Shown here piece by piece: positions 33,213-41,393 of a DNA stretch of 64,000 bases. How positions within the stretch are numbered: position 1 is the first letter of the stretch; every line of letters begins with the position of its first letter. Source of the DNA: a virus; IMG/VR virus record IMGVR_UViG_3300042503_001430, positions 23,584 to 87,583 of that record. One strand, written 5' to 3'. Position numbers and translations under genes: made by a program. The notes beneath the pieces were generated by a model. That model was not told where the DNA came from. It did not search any database and was given only the letters and a program-made list of their open reading frames with translations.

Positions 33213-33220
33213 GCTAAATA
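33213..33220 (+). promoter_or_regulatory. Late-promoter-like GCTAAATA
   Basis: One or two mismatches to the late motif. Predicted start near 33226, at the left end of the structured ncRNA region; the same variant precedes 8217. Confidence 0.45.
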
Positions 33221-33225
33221 GTACG

Positions 33226-33446
33226 CATCAAAGTAGCAGCCCTACTTCGACCGACATGAAACTGGTAGCGCAATAAACGGTTTCTACCTTCGGAAGATTT
33301 AGGATTCTGGCTTTGTGTTATAAAGTCGCTCTGTCGAGCGCAAATGGAAAATTGAGCTATGGCGCATCTGCACCTGACGAGCCCAGAAGGGCGAAACAGA
33401 GCGTAGACACGGCAACTATCGTGTCACCTCTGTAGTGCAGTACCTC
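33226..33446 (+). ncRNA. Structured late ncRNA containing a hammerhead ribozyme
   Basis: This gap has no convincing protein gene. Hand folding gives AAGTAG-CAGCC-CTACTT (33231-33247); GAAACTG/CGGTTTC crossing GGTAG/CTACC (possible pseudoknot, about 33258-33288); a C-UUCG-G tetraloop; a hammerhead core (33327-33403); and GACACG/CGTGTC near 33405-33424. The RNA ends against a gene on the opposite strand. No terminator is seen; read-through would be antisense to that gene. Confidence 0.6.
33327..33403 (+). ncRNA. Type III hammerhead ribozyme
   Basis: All core elements are present in order: stem III 5' strand CGCUCUGU (33327-33334), cleavage base C at 33335, stem I hairpin region (33336-33373), CUGACGA (33374-33380), stem II GCCC-AGAA-GGGC (33381-33392), GAAA (33393-33396), and stem III 3' strand ACAGAGCG (33396-33403) with 8 perfect pairs. 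Predicted cut is between 33335 and 33336. Stem I is the weakest part: G33336-C33373 then a mismatch, with GCGC/GCGC further out and a large internal loop that could contact the stem II loop. Confidence 0.8.
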
Positions 33447-34235
33447 TTAAAACGCCAACAGTATCGAATCTGCTTTCAAAGCTTTCTTATCAATGTCAGA
33501 ACTAGACCCACTCTTGAGTGGTGCTATGTTGTAGGGTGACTTCTTTACCTTACCGAAATGCAACGTCATCACGAACTGATATGTACCAGAACCCTTCGCT
33601 TGACATCGAACTCGAATGATAGCACTCGCAGATTTTGCAAAGTCTGGTATTGGTGGTAGGTTATTGTCTTTCAGTGTTTTATTCAGGTCGAGATCATCTC
33701 TGCCGTTGAGGGTGAAAAGGCCATGTGTTCCTATGTTGATGTATGAGCACTTCTTCTTGCTGTAGTATTCGCATATAACACTTGCTGGTACATCAATATG
33801 AATTTCGTTATCTGCTCCAAATTTTTTGATGTCTTTTTCGTATGCGTCTTGTGGCGACTTTGCACCCACAATCTTTTTGCTTCCGTCTTTCTCGTTTTGT
33901 AGACACGGAGTCTTTTTTCTCCAATTCTTTCCTTCTTCACCTCTGCTGTTCATTTGTTGAAGCAGGTTGAACTTTTCTCCGATTGCTTGTAAGAACTCTT
34001 TCTCAACATGACCTTTGTACTCGCCATAATCCCATTTACCATCGACGTACTTCATAACAAGAGAACCAGCAGCAGTGGGTGATATTTTCAATTCACACCC
34101 TGTCGTCTTTTTCTTTTTGGATATTGTGAGGTCTGGCTTATCTCTCGCTGCACCAGCAATTCCACCCGTGGATATTTTGTGCTCTTGTAACGCCTTGTAT
34201 GCGTTCTCTTCGTATTCAAACCCTTTTTGAGCCAT
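33447..34235 (-). CDS. PD-(D/E)XK nuclease-like protein
   Basis: 262 residues on the - strand. An N-terminal GFEYEENAYKAL helix is followed by DKPDLTISKKKKTTGCELKIS: Asp35 in PDLTI, then Glu48-Leu-Lys50, spaced as in PD-(D/E)XK nucleases. The middle is Lys-rich; the C-terminus beta-rich. It may be a structure-specific or repair nuclease, or inactive. GAGGA lies 5 nt before the ATG and a late promoter further upstream. Confidence 0.6.
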   Translation of the reverse strand: MAQKGFEYEENAYKALQEHKISTGGIAGAARDKPDLTISKKKKTTGCELKISPTAAGSLVMKYVDGKWDYGEYKGHVEKEFLQAIGEKFNLLQQMNSRGEEGKNWRKKTPCLQNEKDGSKKIVGAKSPQDAYEKDIKKFGADNEIHIDVPASVICEYYSKKKCSYINIGTHGLFTLNGRDDLDLNKTLKDNNLPPIPDFAKSASAIIRVRCQAKGSGTYQFVMTLHFGKVKKSPYNIAPLKSGSSSDIDKKALKADSILLAF

Positions 34236-34284
34236 TAATTCCTCGTATGATGGTCTTGCACTTTTGGTAGAAATGTGATATTTC

Positions 34285-34292
34285 TATTTATT
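34285..34292 (-). promoter_or_regulatory. Late promoter AATAAATA (minus strand)
   Basis: Reads AATAAATA on the minus strand. Predicted start near 34279, 44 nt before the ATG of the nuclease-like gene. Confidence 0.55.
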
Positions 34293-34378
34293 TTGGGAAG
34301 CCAAAAAAACGAGTTTTTCCTTGAAATTGTGAATTTTCGTGTTTATTGATATTTTGGGGTAATTTAATAGGAGGTACT

Positions 34379-34732
34379 ATGACACTACTCGAAACCTTTT
34401 TTCCAGAAATCGCTGTGGACCGTCACGACGACTACAACCTAGTTAAGCTGAACGATTCTGAGATGTTGTTAGAATTCTCAGTTCCTGGAATCTCTGAGTC
34501 TGGTGTGGATGTTGAAGTTTGTGGAAACACCCTGACGGTATCTGCAACCAGCGCCGAAGAGAGAGAATACCTGTATAGGGGTCTCAGAAGCTCTACAATC
34601 GACCGTAAGCTCACTTTGCAAGATGACGTTGTGGTGAAGTCAGCAACCGTGAAAAACGGTATTCTTGGAATCACTTTGGAAGTTCAGATTCCAGATGAGA
34701 AGAAGCCACGAAAAATTGCAATTACACACTAA
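34379..34732 (+). CDS. Small heat shock protein (Hsp20/IbpA-like)
   Basis: 117 residues from an ATG after TAGGAGG. Alpha-crystallin signatures: LLEFSVPGISESGVDVEVCGNTLTVSA, RKLTLQDDVVVKSATVKNGILGITL and the C-terminal KIAI motif (IxI type). Hsp20 genes are carried by many marine T4-like phages and probably protect phage proteins from aggregation, for example during head assembly. Confidence 0.88.
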   Translation: MTLLETFFPEIAVDRHDDYNLVKLNDSEMLLEFSVPGISESGVDVEVCGNTLTVSATSAEEREYLYRGLRSSTIDRKLTLQDDVVVKSATVKNGILGITLEVQIPDEKKPRKIAITH

Positions 34733-34742
34733 TGTGTATTTT

Positions 34743-34769
34743 CCACGATGTCGTTTTTTGGCATCGTGG
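34743..34769 (+). other. Stem-loop in Hsp20-ligase gap
   Basis: CCACGATG and CATCGTGG form 8 perfect pairs around an 11-nt T-rich loop. No T run follows, so it is not a classical terminator; it may stabilise or separate transcripts. Confidence 0.5.
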
Positions 34770-34818
34770 AGATCAATTAATACTAGACATGAGCTGTCTG
34801 GGTGTATATCATGGTATA

Positions 34819-35694
34819 ATGATCACTAGACCATTATTGGCTGGCACTCTTGAAGATGTTAGCACCCTAAAATTCCCTGTTCTTGCAACACCGAAGCTCG
34901 ATGGTATTCGTGTACTGAAAGTTGATGGCAAAGCAGTCACACGAAAGTTCAAACCAATACCCAACCACCACATTCGCACCCTACTAGAGAAGCACCTGCC
35001 TGACGGTGTAGATGGTGAGGTCATGACACCAGGTACCTTTAATGACATTCAATCAAAAGTCATGTCACATGATGGTGAGCCTGAGTTTACTCTGTATGTG
35101 TTCGACTACGTGAAAGATGACTTGAATAAACCATACAAAGATCGAATTGCTGATATGGTCAAGTCGGTCAAGAACAAAGCACCATTTGTGATAGTTGTTT
35201 TGAAGCCGGTTATGATTACCTCACCAGAAGAGTTGCTTGCGTTTGAGAATGAGTGTTTAGAACAGGGATATGAGGGTGTGATGCTTCGTAACCCCGATAG
35301 TAAATACAAGTGTGGTCGATCAACACTTAAAGAACAGATACTACTGAAGCTCAAGCGATTCTTAGATGCAGAAGCTCGTGTTGTTGGTTTCGAAGAAAAG
35401 ATGCACAACGACAACAAACAAGAGAAAGATGAGTTTGGGTTGAGCAAGCGATCATCAAAGAAAGGTGGTCTACAACCAGCGAACACACTCGGTGCATTAG
35501 TTGTTGAAGACCTCACGACTGGTGTGAAATTTGGGATTGGCTCAGGGTTCGACGATGCGCTCAAGAAAGAGATTTGGACACACCGTGACAAATACCTAAA
35601 CAAACTGGTCAAGTATAAATATCAGTCGGTAGGTCAGAAAGATGCTCCAAGATTTCCGGTATTTCTTGGTTTCCGCAGTGAACTTGACACATAA
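34819..35694 (+). CDS. ATP-dependent DNA ligase
   Basis: 291 residues from the ATG at 34819; the frame is open further upstream but that part runs through the hairpin and lacks ligase similarity. Motif I TPKLDGIR (Lys26 takes AMP), VDGEV (motif III region), YEGVMLRNPDSKY (motif IV) and LLKLKR (motif V). Much shorter than T4 gp30 (487 residues) and closer to T7- or virus-type minimal ligases. Seals nicks in replication and recombination. Confidence 0.88.
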   Translation: MITRPLLAGTLEDVSTLKFPVLATPKLDGIRVLKVDGKAVTRKFKPIPNHHIRTLLEKHLPDGVDGEVMTPGTFNDIQSKVMSHDGEPEFTLYVFDYVKDDLNKPYKDRIADMVKSVKNKAPFVIVVLKPVMITSPEELLAFENECLEQGYEGVMLRNPDSKYKCGRSTLKEQILLKLKRFLDAEARVVGFEEKMHNDNKQEKDEFGLSKRSSKKGGLQPANTLGALVVEDLTTGVKFGIGSGFDDALKKEIWTHRDKYLNKLVKYKYQSVGQKDAPRFPVFLGFRSELDT

Positions 35695-35699
35695 TTTTC

Positions 35700-35728
35700 T
35701 TGATTCAACAACCATTTTCGAGTATATT
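35700..35728 (+). promoter_or_regulatory. Sigma70-type promoter
   Basis: TTGATT (35700-35705), 17 nt, TATATT (35723-35728), upstream of the gene at 35796 and the 33-59-32 group. Confidence 0.55.
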
Positions 35729-35795
35729 AATTAAGTCGTCTAACAATTAGCACAAGACTTTGTGAGGTCGTGTTCTAACTATAGTAGGAGAAGAG

Positions 35796-36026
35796 ATGAA
35801 GATTGATTTCACAAGTCTTGTCAGAACGCACCTTGGGTTCCCTTCAGAATGGAAAGGCAAGACGCAAGATGGTAAAGACATAACCATCTCGTACCGATGT
35901 GGTAGAACGAAACTCATCGTAGATGAAGTGATTGTCGGTACACTCTCACTCGACCAATTTGATATTGGTGGTTACATGGACGACCATGTATTAAAGAAAC
36001 TGCTTGAAGATAACGGGTATCTATAA
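35796..36026 (+). CDS. Hypothetical small protein upstream of gene 33
   Basis: 76 residues after AGGAG. Beta-rich first half (KDITISYRCGRTKLIVDEVIVGTL), acidic end. Overlaps the gp33 start by one base (TAATG). No family recognised; position suggests a transcription or replication accessory role. Confidence 0.55.
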   Translation: MKIDFTSLVRTHLGFPSEWKGKTQDGKDITISYRCGRTKLIVDEVIVGTLSLDQFDIGGYMDDHVLKKLLEDNGYL

Positions 36027-36259
36027 TGGGATTGAAACTTCACACTCAATCGACTTTCTCGAAAGAGATTGAGAAAATTGTCAGAGATCAAAAAGTCACC
36101 TACTTCGAAGCGGTGTGTGACTACATCACAACCAATAATATTGAGCCTGAGACTGTACCTAAGCTTCTTACAGCTCGCATCAAAGAGATCATTGAAGCAG
36201 AAGCTACAGACTTGAACCTCATCAATCGTGGTAAGAAGAGAGCGAAGTTTGTTCTATAG
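36026..36259 (+). CDS. 33: Late transcription coactivator gp33
   Basis: 77 residues. TYFEAVCDYITTNNIEPETVPKLLTARIKEIIEAEA followed by DLNLI aligns, in spaced blocks, with the core of T4 gp33 (YLEATTAFLEENSIPE...), and the gene order 33-59-32 is that of T4. gp33 links RNA polymerase to the sliding clamp at late promoters, matching the many NATAAATA promoters here. Shorter than T4 gp33 (112), with a truncated N-terminus. Confidence 0.75.
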   Translation: MGLKLHTQSTFSKEIEKIVRDQKVTYFEAVCDYITTNNIEPETVPKLLTARIKEIIEAEATDLNLINRGKKRAKFVL

Positions 36260-36265
36260 TAACCT

Positions 36266-36901
36266 ATGAACGCTTTCGATGCATATAAGAAGTATGTCGC
36301 TATCAAGCTACATTTTCAAACAGACTACGACTACTTCAAGTTCTCTGGCAAGGTCAAAGCATCAAAAGAGAGTTTCGACAACAGACGAGATAGACGCATT
36401 TTTGAACGTCTCGCAAAGCTCTACGACAGCGACCAGTACGAACTACTACTTGTTGCAAACCTCATAGAAAACGCTGATGTCTGGATTGGCGACATCGCAA
36501 CTGAAGCTGGTAGACAGAAATACCTCAACATGAAAAAGAAGCTTCAGTCATTACAGTACACATTCAAACAAGACATGAGCAGAATTAAAGACGACATCGA
36601 TGGTGGAGTTGTGCCAGATTTCGATTCGATATTCAAGTTGGTGCTCGAAGATGCTTGCTGGCCACATGTTGTATCACTGATGGTACAGCACGACATTTCG
36701 CTAGAGAGCTTTATTGTTATGAACAAGATTTTGAATTTCATGCCAAGAACATCCAAGCACATTACTGATGACTTGGTGTGGCCAGAGATAGCAAAACTCA
36801 TATCCAACTATTCTCCATTTGTGAGAGTGGATCTGAAGCCATTTCGAGCCATCATGAAAAGTACATTTCTTGACAGCGAGCAAAAAAATCTTGATGTGTG
36901 A
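36266..36901 (+). CDS. 59: Helicase loader gp59
   Basis: 211 residues (T4: 217). MNAFDAYKKYVAIKLHFQTDYDYFKF, SFDNRRDRRIFERLAKLYD and VANLIENADVWIGDI are the gp59 signatures. It loads helicase gp41 on gp32-coated forks and recombination intermediates. Sits between 33 and 32 as in T4. Confidence 0.9.
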   Translation: MNAFDAYKKYVAIKLHFQTDYDYFKFSGKVKASKESFDNRRDRRIFERLAKLYDSDQYELLLVANLIENADVWIGDIATEAGRQKYLNMKKKLQSLQYTFKQDMSRIKDDIDGGVVPDFDSIFKLVLEDACWPHVVSLMVQHDISLESFIVMNKILNFMPRTSKHITDDLVWPEIAKLISNYSPFVRVDLKPFRAIMKSTFLDSEQKNLDV

Positions 36902-36926
36902 GAATAAATCTGTTATGTTAAACGTA

Positions 36927-36940
36927 CACTACTCGTAGTG
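36927..36940 (+). promoter_or_regulatory. Hairpin in gene 32 leader
   Basis: CACTA-CTCG-TAGTG, 22 nt before the ATG, within an AT-rich leader. T4 gp32 represses its own mRNA at a structured leader; this could be the matching operator. Confidence 0.35.
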
Positions 36941-36962
36941 AACTTATTTGTATGGAGAAACT

Positions 36963-37910
36963 ATGTCATTTGCAAATCTGAAAAAGAATGCTGGTACAGC
37001 AGGTCTGAAAAACCTTCAAGACGAGCTTGAGAAGCTTAACAAGAAGAGTGAAGGTGGTGCGTCTGATGAAGACAAGTACTGGAAACTTGCTACAGACAAG
37101 TCTGGTGTTGGTGCTGCGGTAATTCGATTCTTGCCTGCTGCTGAAGGTGATGAGCTTCCGTGGGTACTTGTCTATGAACACGCATTCAAGGGTCCTGGTG
37201 GGTGGTACATCGAGAGATCGAGAACTACACTCGGTAAGAATGTGCCAGATCCTGTGTTTGAGTACAACAACCAGCTCTGGAATTCTGGTGTCGATGCAAA
37301 CAAAGAGCTTGCACGTAAGCAAAAGCGCACACCACGATATGTGTCGAACATTCTTGTTGTAAAAGACCCTGCTAATCCTCAGAACGAGGGTAAGGTGTTC
37401 TTGTTCAAGTATGGTAAGAAGATCTTCCAGAAGATTCAAGAGATGATGATACCTGAGCCAGATCCTGTTGATCAGAAAGATCCAGTAAACCCATTCTGTC
37501 CATGGAAGGGTGCTAACTTCAAGCTCAAGTGTCGTAAAGTTGACGGCTACCCGAACTATGATCAGTCTGACTTCTCGTCGTCTGAAGCATTGTTTGGTGG
37601 TGATGACTCACGCATTGAAGACCTCTGGAAGACACAATTCAAGCTTTCTGAGTTGGTGAACCCAGACAACTTCAAGTCGTATGAAGAGTTGAAGAAGCGT
37701 CTTGATCGTGTTCTTGGGTTGTCTGCAAATGCAACACCAAAGAGCGAGAAGGTGACTGTACCTTCTGCTGCGAGCAAGAGTTCTGTTGCTGAATCTGCAT
37801 CAGATCTCGATATTGATGCTACGTTCTCATCGAGCGATTCTAGCTCGTCTGATGATGCTGACGTATCTGATGATCTTTCGTACTTACAGCAGTTAGCAAA
37901 CGAAGATTAA
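36963..37910 (+). CDS. 32: Single-stranded DNA-binding protein gp32, zinc ligands missing
   Basis: 315 residues, GGAG before the ATG. N-terminal basic B domain (MSFANLKKNAGTAGLKNLQ), OB-fold core (AAVIRFLPAAEGDELPWVLVYEHAF, GGWYIERSRTTLG, FKYGKKIFQKI) and an acidic, Ser/Asp-rich C-terminal tail ending DDLSYLQQLANED. T4 gp32 binds zinc with His64, Cys77, Cys87 and Cys90; here the His is present (73) but the CPVC pair reads DPVF (96-99) and no Cys replaces Cys77. The fold must be stabilised without zinc. Confidence 0.93.
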   Translation: MSFANLKKNAGTAGLKNLQDELEKLNKKSEGGASDEDKYWKLATDKSGVGAAVIRFLPAAEGDELPWVLVYEHAFKGPGGWYIERSRTTLGKNVPDPVFEYNNQLWNSGVDANKELARKQKRTPRYVSNILVVKDPANPQNEGKVFLFKYGKKIFQKIQEMMIPEPDPVDQKDPVNPFCPWKGANFKLKCRKVDGYPNYDQSDFSSSEALFGGDDSRIEDLWKTQFKLSELVNPDNFKSYEELKKRLDRVLGLSANATPKSEKVTVPSAASKSSVAESASDLDIDATFSSSDSSSSDDADVSDDLSYLQQLANED

Positions 37911-40403
37911 TTACTGACAAGCTACCATAGAAGAGAGACCCCTTGTGTCTGGTTGAGCACATCCGCCAGATGCTTGGGGTTTTTCGGTTGAGCCAGTGCT
38001 TTGAACAGAAGATGCGTCAATATTTTGATTTACTATCACTGGTGATATTCTTTGTTCTGCGACTTGTTGCTTGCTCAAGTCGGCAACGGTTTTCCCTGCA
38101 CTTGAATATATCGACTGAATTGGTGGACTTATCTGATTTGCCGTCAGACTCGCTGGCATAATAGGTGGACTAGGCAGTTGTGTGCGTGACCCACTTATCT
38201 GTGGTCGTGTAGACATACCTTTGTTGGTGATTTGTGTGAGCTTTGCTCCATATTTTGGATCGGTTGCATACCCTGTCGCTGCTTGAGCTGTGATAGCTTC
38301 TTGTATGTTGTTTGCGTTCAAAACGCCAGCATATCGTTTGTTCGTCTGCAAGAATTTTATGTAATCTGCTGCCGAGTCTTGCATGTTGTCATATGAACGG
38401 AAGCTATCTTTGATGGTAACGTATTTACCGTTGATGAATTCTTTTGTTGCTATACCCTTATTCTTCTTTGAGAAGTCTTTGATGCCGAAGTAGTTGTTAC
38501 CTGCTGCGGTGCTCTTTCCATAGCCTGTTTCGAGACTTGATTGTGCTGCACCAAGACGAGCAACAACTTCTGGATTTTTAACACCAGCTTTCTTAGCTTC
38601 TGCAAGTAGCGTTGCATACATGTTATCATAAAATTCTTGTTGTGACTGCTTCATCGGCGAAGCACTTCTATTCACATCGATTGCATCAGCACTGGTTTTT
38701 GACACCACAGCAACTTTATTCTGTGTTGCATTCTCTTGCAGCTCTTCTCTCTTCTTCATTCTATCTTCTGCTTCGAGCTGCTGTTTGTCGATAGTGTTTT
38801 GAAATTCGATTTGTCTTGCTTCTTTCTCTCTTGCGATTTCTTCACGAGCAACTTTTCTATCACCCATTTTCTTGATGAGACCATATTCTTGCTCTTGCAT
38901 CTCTTGGGTGAGAGGATTGAGAGTTTTTACTGCTAAGCCTGTTGGGTCAGCTTCCATGAGTTTGATTGCTTGTTTGATAAGCCAGTCGAGTACTGATATT
39001 TTTATGGAGTCTATGGTGTCGCCAATATCGAGAAATATCTCTTTCACCGTACCCCACATGTCGAGAAAGAAGTTCTTGATGACTAACAGACCATTAGAGA
39101 AGGTGTCTGTTACCCAAACGCCAAAGTCATCAAAAAACTGTGATATTTTTTGTCCGCCAATATAACCCATGAGGCCGCCGAGCATCGCACCGACCATACC
39201 ACCGATAGCTGCGCCGAACGGTCCAGCAGTCACCAAACCAATTCCTGCTCCGGTTATTGCATATCTGCCTGCGGTTGAGAATGCATTCACGACGCCATTA
39301 CCGGAACCGCCGAGAACTGCACCTATTGTGCTTGCTATTTTACTGACACCCCATTCGTCGGATTTTAACCAACCCTTGATTCCCTCAACGACATTCCAAA
39401 TGATGCTGCCCACGATGAGTGTTACTGGATTTGTCGCCGCGCCAACTATTGCACCACCAGCACCGGCGAGCATCGTTGACATCATTCCCATCAAACCTCT
39501 ACCCGACATAGCACCGAGTAGTGACGAAAATATACCACCTTGCGATTCGGTTTTTACTGTGGTTGTCTCTCTTGTGTCTCGCCCTCGTCTTCGTTCTCTT
39601 TCATTTTCTATGTTCTGAAAGTTCAAGTCTTCAATGATGTCTTGCATCATTGATTGAGAATCTTGTATTGTAGCGAGTATTCGTTTAACGTCTACCGAGA
39701 TTGTGTTTAGTACAGCTTCTACACCGTCGCCGCTGCCGCCAAATGGCGATGTACCAACCGGCTGAGATGGACCTAAGAAATCATCTTCTGGTATGGGTCC
39801 AGGTCCACGTGGCGCCCTCTTTATTCGAACACCCTTACCAAGCAGTGATGCAGCATCTTGTTTTATAGCTGCATTTTGAATGTTTTTCTTGTTCGCTCTA
39901 TTCGACAGAGCTTTACCAACAACACCCTTTAAGAATCCACCAGTGCGTGTGACTGCTTTTGTTGCTAAGTTGATGAGTGGGTCGTTAGCAAATGCGGTGC
40001 CCATCACACCTTCTACCATACTGCCAGCATTTTCTGTCCACCCTTTGACAATATTTGTAGCTGCGTCTAATACGCTTGTTTTGTCTGAGATTTTTTTTCT
40101 TAGGTACTTGTTGACAAGTCCGGTTGCATTTGTCAGTGCTGCGGTTTCTTTTTTGCTTAAATTTGCTTGCTGAATATACGAATCGAGTTCAACAATTCGT
40201 GCTACGTTTGCTTGAAGTATGTCGAGATCGGCATCATCGCTCTCTGATAGAACAGACCTGATGATGTCGATAGCTTGTGTTGCAAAATCTGTCTTTACCT
40301 TTGTTGCTTGTGTGTCAATGTTGGTGTCAAGAATCTCTCTTTCGGTTGAGAGCCTAGCAATTTTCTCTTTTAGAGTCTCGTTTATCTTGGACACCTTTGC
40401 CAT
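37911..40403 (-). CDS. 29: Tail tape measure protein with C-terminal glucosaminidase domain
   Basis: 830 residues. N-terminal 110 residues helical; a central hydrophobic, Gly/Ala-rich region (about 315-450) typical of tape measure proteins; coiled coil about 515-575; and a FlgJ/LytD-like hydrolase domain (about 600-725) with LGAAQSSLETGYGKSTAAGNNYFGIK and YDNMQDSAADYIKFL. The first Glu of SSLETGYG is the likely catalytic residue. It would set tail length and cut peptidoglycan on entry. AGGT before the ATG. T4 keeps lysozyme on gp5 instead. The 3' end abuts the gp32 stop with no terminator. Confidence 0.78.
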   Translation of the reverse strand: MAKVSKINETLKEKIARLSTEREILDTNIDTQATKVKTDFATQAIDIIRSVLSESDDADLDILQANVARIVELDSYIQQANLSKKETAALTNATGLVNKYLRKKISDKTSVLDAATNIVKGWTENAGSMVEGVMGTAFANDPLINLATKAVTRTGGFLKGVVGKALSNRANKKNIQNAAIKQDAASLLGKGVRIKRAPRGPGPIPEDDFLGPSQPVGTSPFGGSGDGVEAVLNTISVDVKRILATIQDSQSMMQDIIEDLNFQNIENERERRRGRDTRETTTVKTESQGGIFSSLLGAMSGRGLMGMMSTMLAGAGGAIVGAATNPVTLIVGSIIWNVVEGIKGWLKSDEWGVSKIASTIGAVLGGSGNGVVNAFSTAGRYAITGAGIGLVTAGPFGAAIGGMVGAMLGGLMGYIGGQKISQFFDDFGVWVTDTFSNGLLVIKNFFLDMWGTVKEIFLDIGDTIDSIKISVLDWLIKQAIKLMEADPTGLAVKTLNPLTQEMQEQEYGLIKKMGDRKVAREEIAREKEARQIEFQNTIDKQQLEAEDRMKKREELQENATQNKVAVVSKTSADAIDVNRSASPMKQSQQEFYDNMYATLLAEAKKAGVKNPEVVARLGAAQSSLETGYGKSTAAGNNYFGIKDFSKKNKGIATKEFINGKYVTIKDSFRSYDNMQDSAADYIKFLQTNKRYAGVLNANNIQEAITAQAATGYATDPKYGAKLTQITNKGMSTRPQISGSRTQLPSPPIMPASLTANQISPPIQSIYSSAGKTVADLSKQQVAEQRISPVIVNQNIDASSVQSTGSTEKPQASGGCAQPDTRGLSSMVACQ

Positions 40404-40432
40404 TGTCTACCTGCTATGAAGAGTCAGCACGA

Positions 40433-40609
40433 CTATTTCTTTGAGTTTTGAATCTTTTCCAACATCTTCATGTGTTCCACCAACATAGTCAGGTATATCT
40501 CAAGTTCGTAGGGAACCATGTTTTCCAATTCTGTCAGTGAGTATTTATGGTGCTGAACCATCGCAAATTGGGTCTGGTAGTAGTTCTCCAGACTATTATG
40601 GCCCAGCAT
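40433..40609 (-). CDS. 51: Baseplate hub assembly protein gp51-like
   Basis: 58 residues starting MLGHNSLENYYQTQF, with QHHKYSLTELENMVPYEL and IYLTMLVEHMK, the pattern of short gp51 proteins in T4-like marine phages. The ATG overlaps the gp26 stop (TAATG), and the order 26-51 agrees with T4-like genomes. T4 gp51 acts catalytically in hub assembly and is not in the virion. Confidence 0.7.
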   Translation of the reverse strand: MLGHNSLENYYQTQFAMVQHHKYSLTELENMVPYELEIYLTMLVEHMKMLEKIQNSKK

Positions 40610-41340
40610 TACCCGAAAAAAGTTTCTAACCTTTCGAGAACTTGCTCATCTTCAAAGTCGCACTTTCCACATTTGATCTTGATTGGTAGTGACAATTTTG
40701 GAAGTGTCTTGAAAAATGCATCAATCTTACCAAATTGTTGAGCATTGAGTGATTCCAAAAATTCGATTCCCTCTTTCTCACTCACGTCTTTTGCTGAAGT
40801 TACGGTACTCTCGTCGTACACAGATTCGATACACATCCAGATGAGCTTGAACAAGCTTTCTGCACTGTTTGTCTGCGATACCTTGTCGAACGAGTCCATA
40901 AGCTTGGCGCTAGGGTCTTTAAGTATGACACCAACCGTATTGGTAAGTTCGATCTTGTGTTGGTGATTTGGGTTGAATATCACCTCTGCTGTTGAGAGAT
41001 CGACCTCAATATCTCGACCAGCTTTACACTCTTCACAAGTCGAATCTTCTATTGGTGAAACTTTCAGTGAGAGTGTGTTACCAATACTCATGATTCTGAG
41101 TTGAAGAATCAAATACTCTAGGTCATACATAGGTAGCTTATCGACATCAACACCCTGTGTGATGATGCAATTTTGTATTACCTGCTTTGTTGCGTGTACG
41201 ATGTCTTTAGATTCGCCGCTCTGAATAGCGGTTAAGAGAATCTTCTCTTCTTTGACCAAGAATGGTCGAACGACAAGCTCTCTCTTGTCTGAAGGTAACA
41301 CTACTGTCTGTGTTGGTATGTCAATTTTTGGTAATCCCAT
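40609..41340 (-). CDS. 26: Baseplate hub subunit gp26-like
   Basis: 243 residues. Starts MGLPKIDIPTQTVVLPSDKRELVVRPFLVKEEKIL, continuing with LPMYDLEYLILQLRIMSIG, CEECKAG, and a C-terminal zinc-like pair CGKC. These features match gp26-type hub proteins of marine T4-like phages. ACGGAG lies 7 nt before the ATG. Followed by 51 and the tape measure gene. Confidence 0.72.
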   Translation of the reverse strand: MGLPKIDIPTQTVVLPSDKRELVVRPFLVKEEKILLTAIQSGESKDIVHATKQVIQNCIITQGVDVDKLPMYDLEYLILQLRIMSIGNTLSLKVSPIEDSTCEECKAGRDIEVDLSTAEVIFNPNHQHKIELTNTVGVILKDPSAKLMDSFDKVSQTNSAESLFKLIWMCIESVYDESTVTSAKDVSEKEGIEFLESLNAQQFGKIDAFFKTLPKLSLPIKIKCGKCDFEDEQVLERLETFFG

Positions 41341-41393
41341 AGCAAACTCCGTTGATAAACTGTACCATTATATAGTCGAAATATTTGGTGGTG

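Noticed and set aside
34815-34820. TATAAT just at the ligase start
   Set aside because: Its predicted start would lie downstream of the ATG at 34819, so it cannot drive the gene as annotated.
35614-35621. TATAAATA inside the ligase gene
   Set aside because: It encodes KYKY; the next gene is 175 nt away and has a better sigma70 promoter. Could still act, but unsupported.
37943-40419. Several + strand frames across the tape measure gene
   Set aside because: They follow the codon pattern of the minus-strand tape measure protein and have no starts with ribosome-binding sites.
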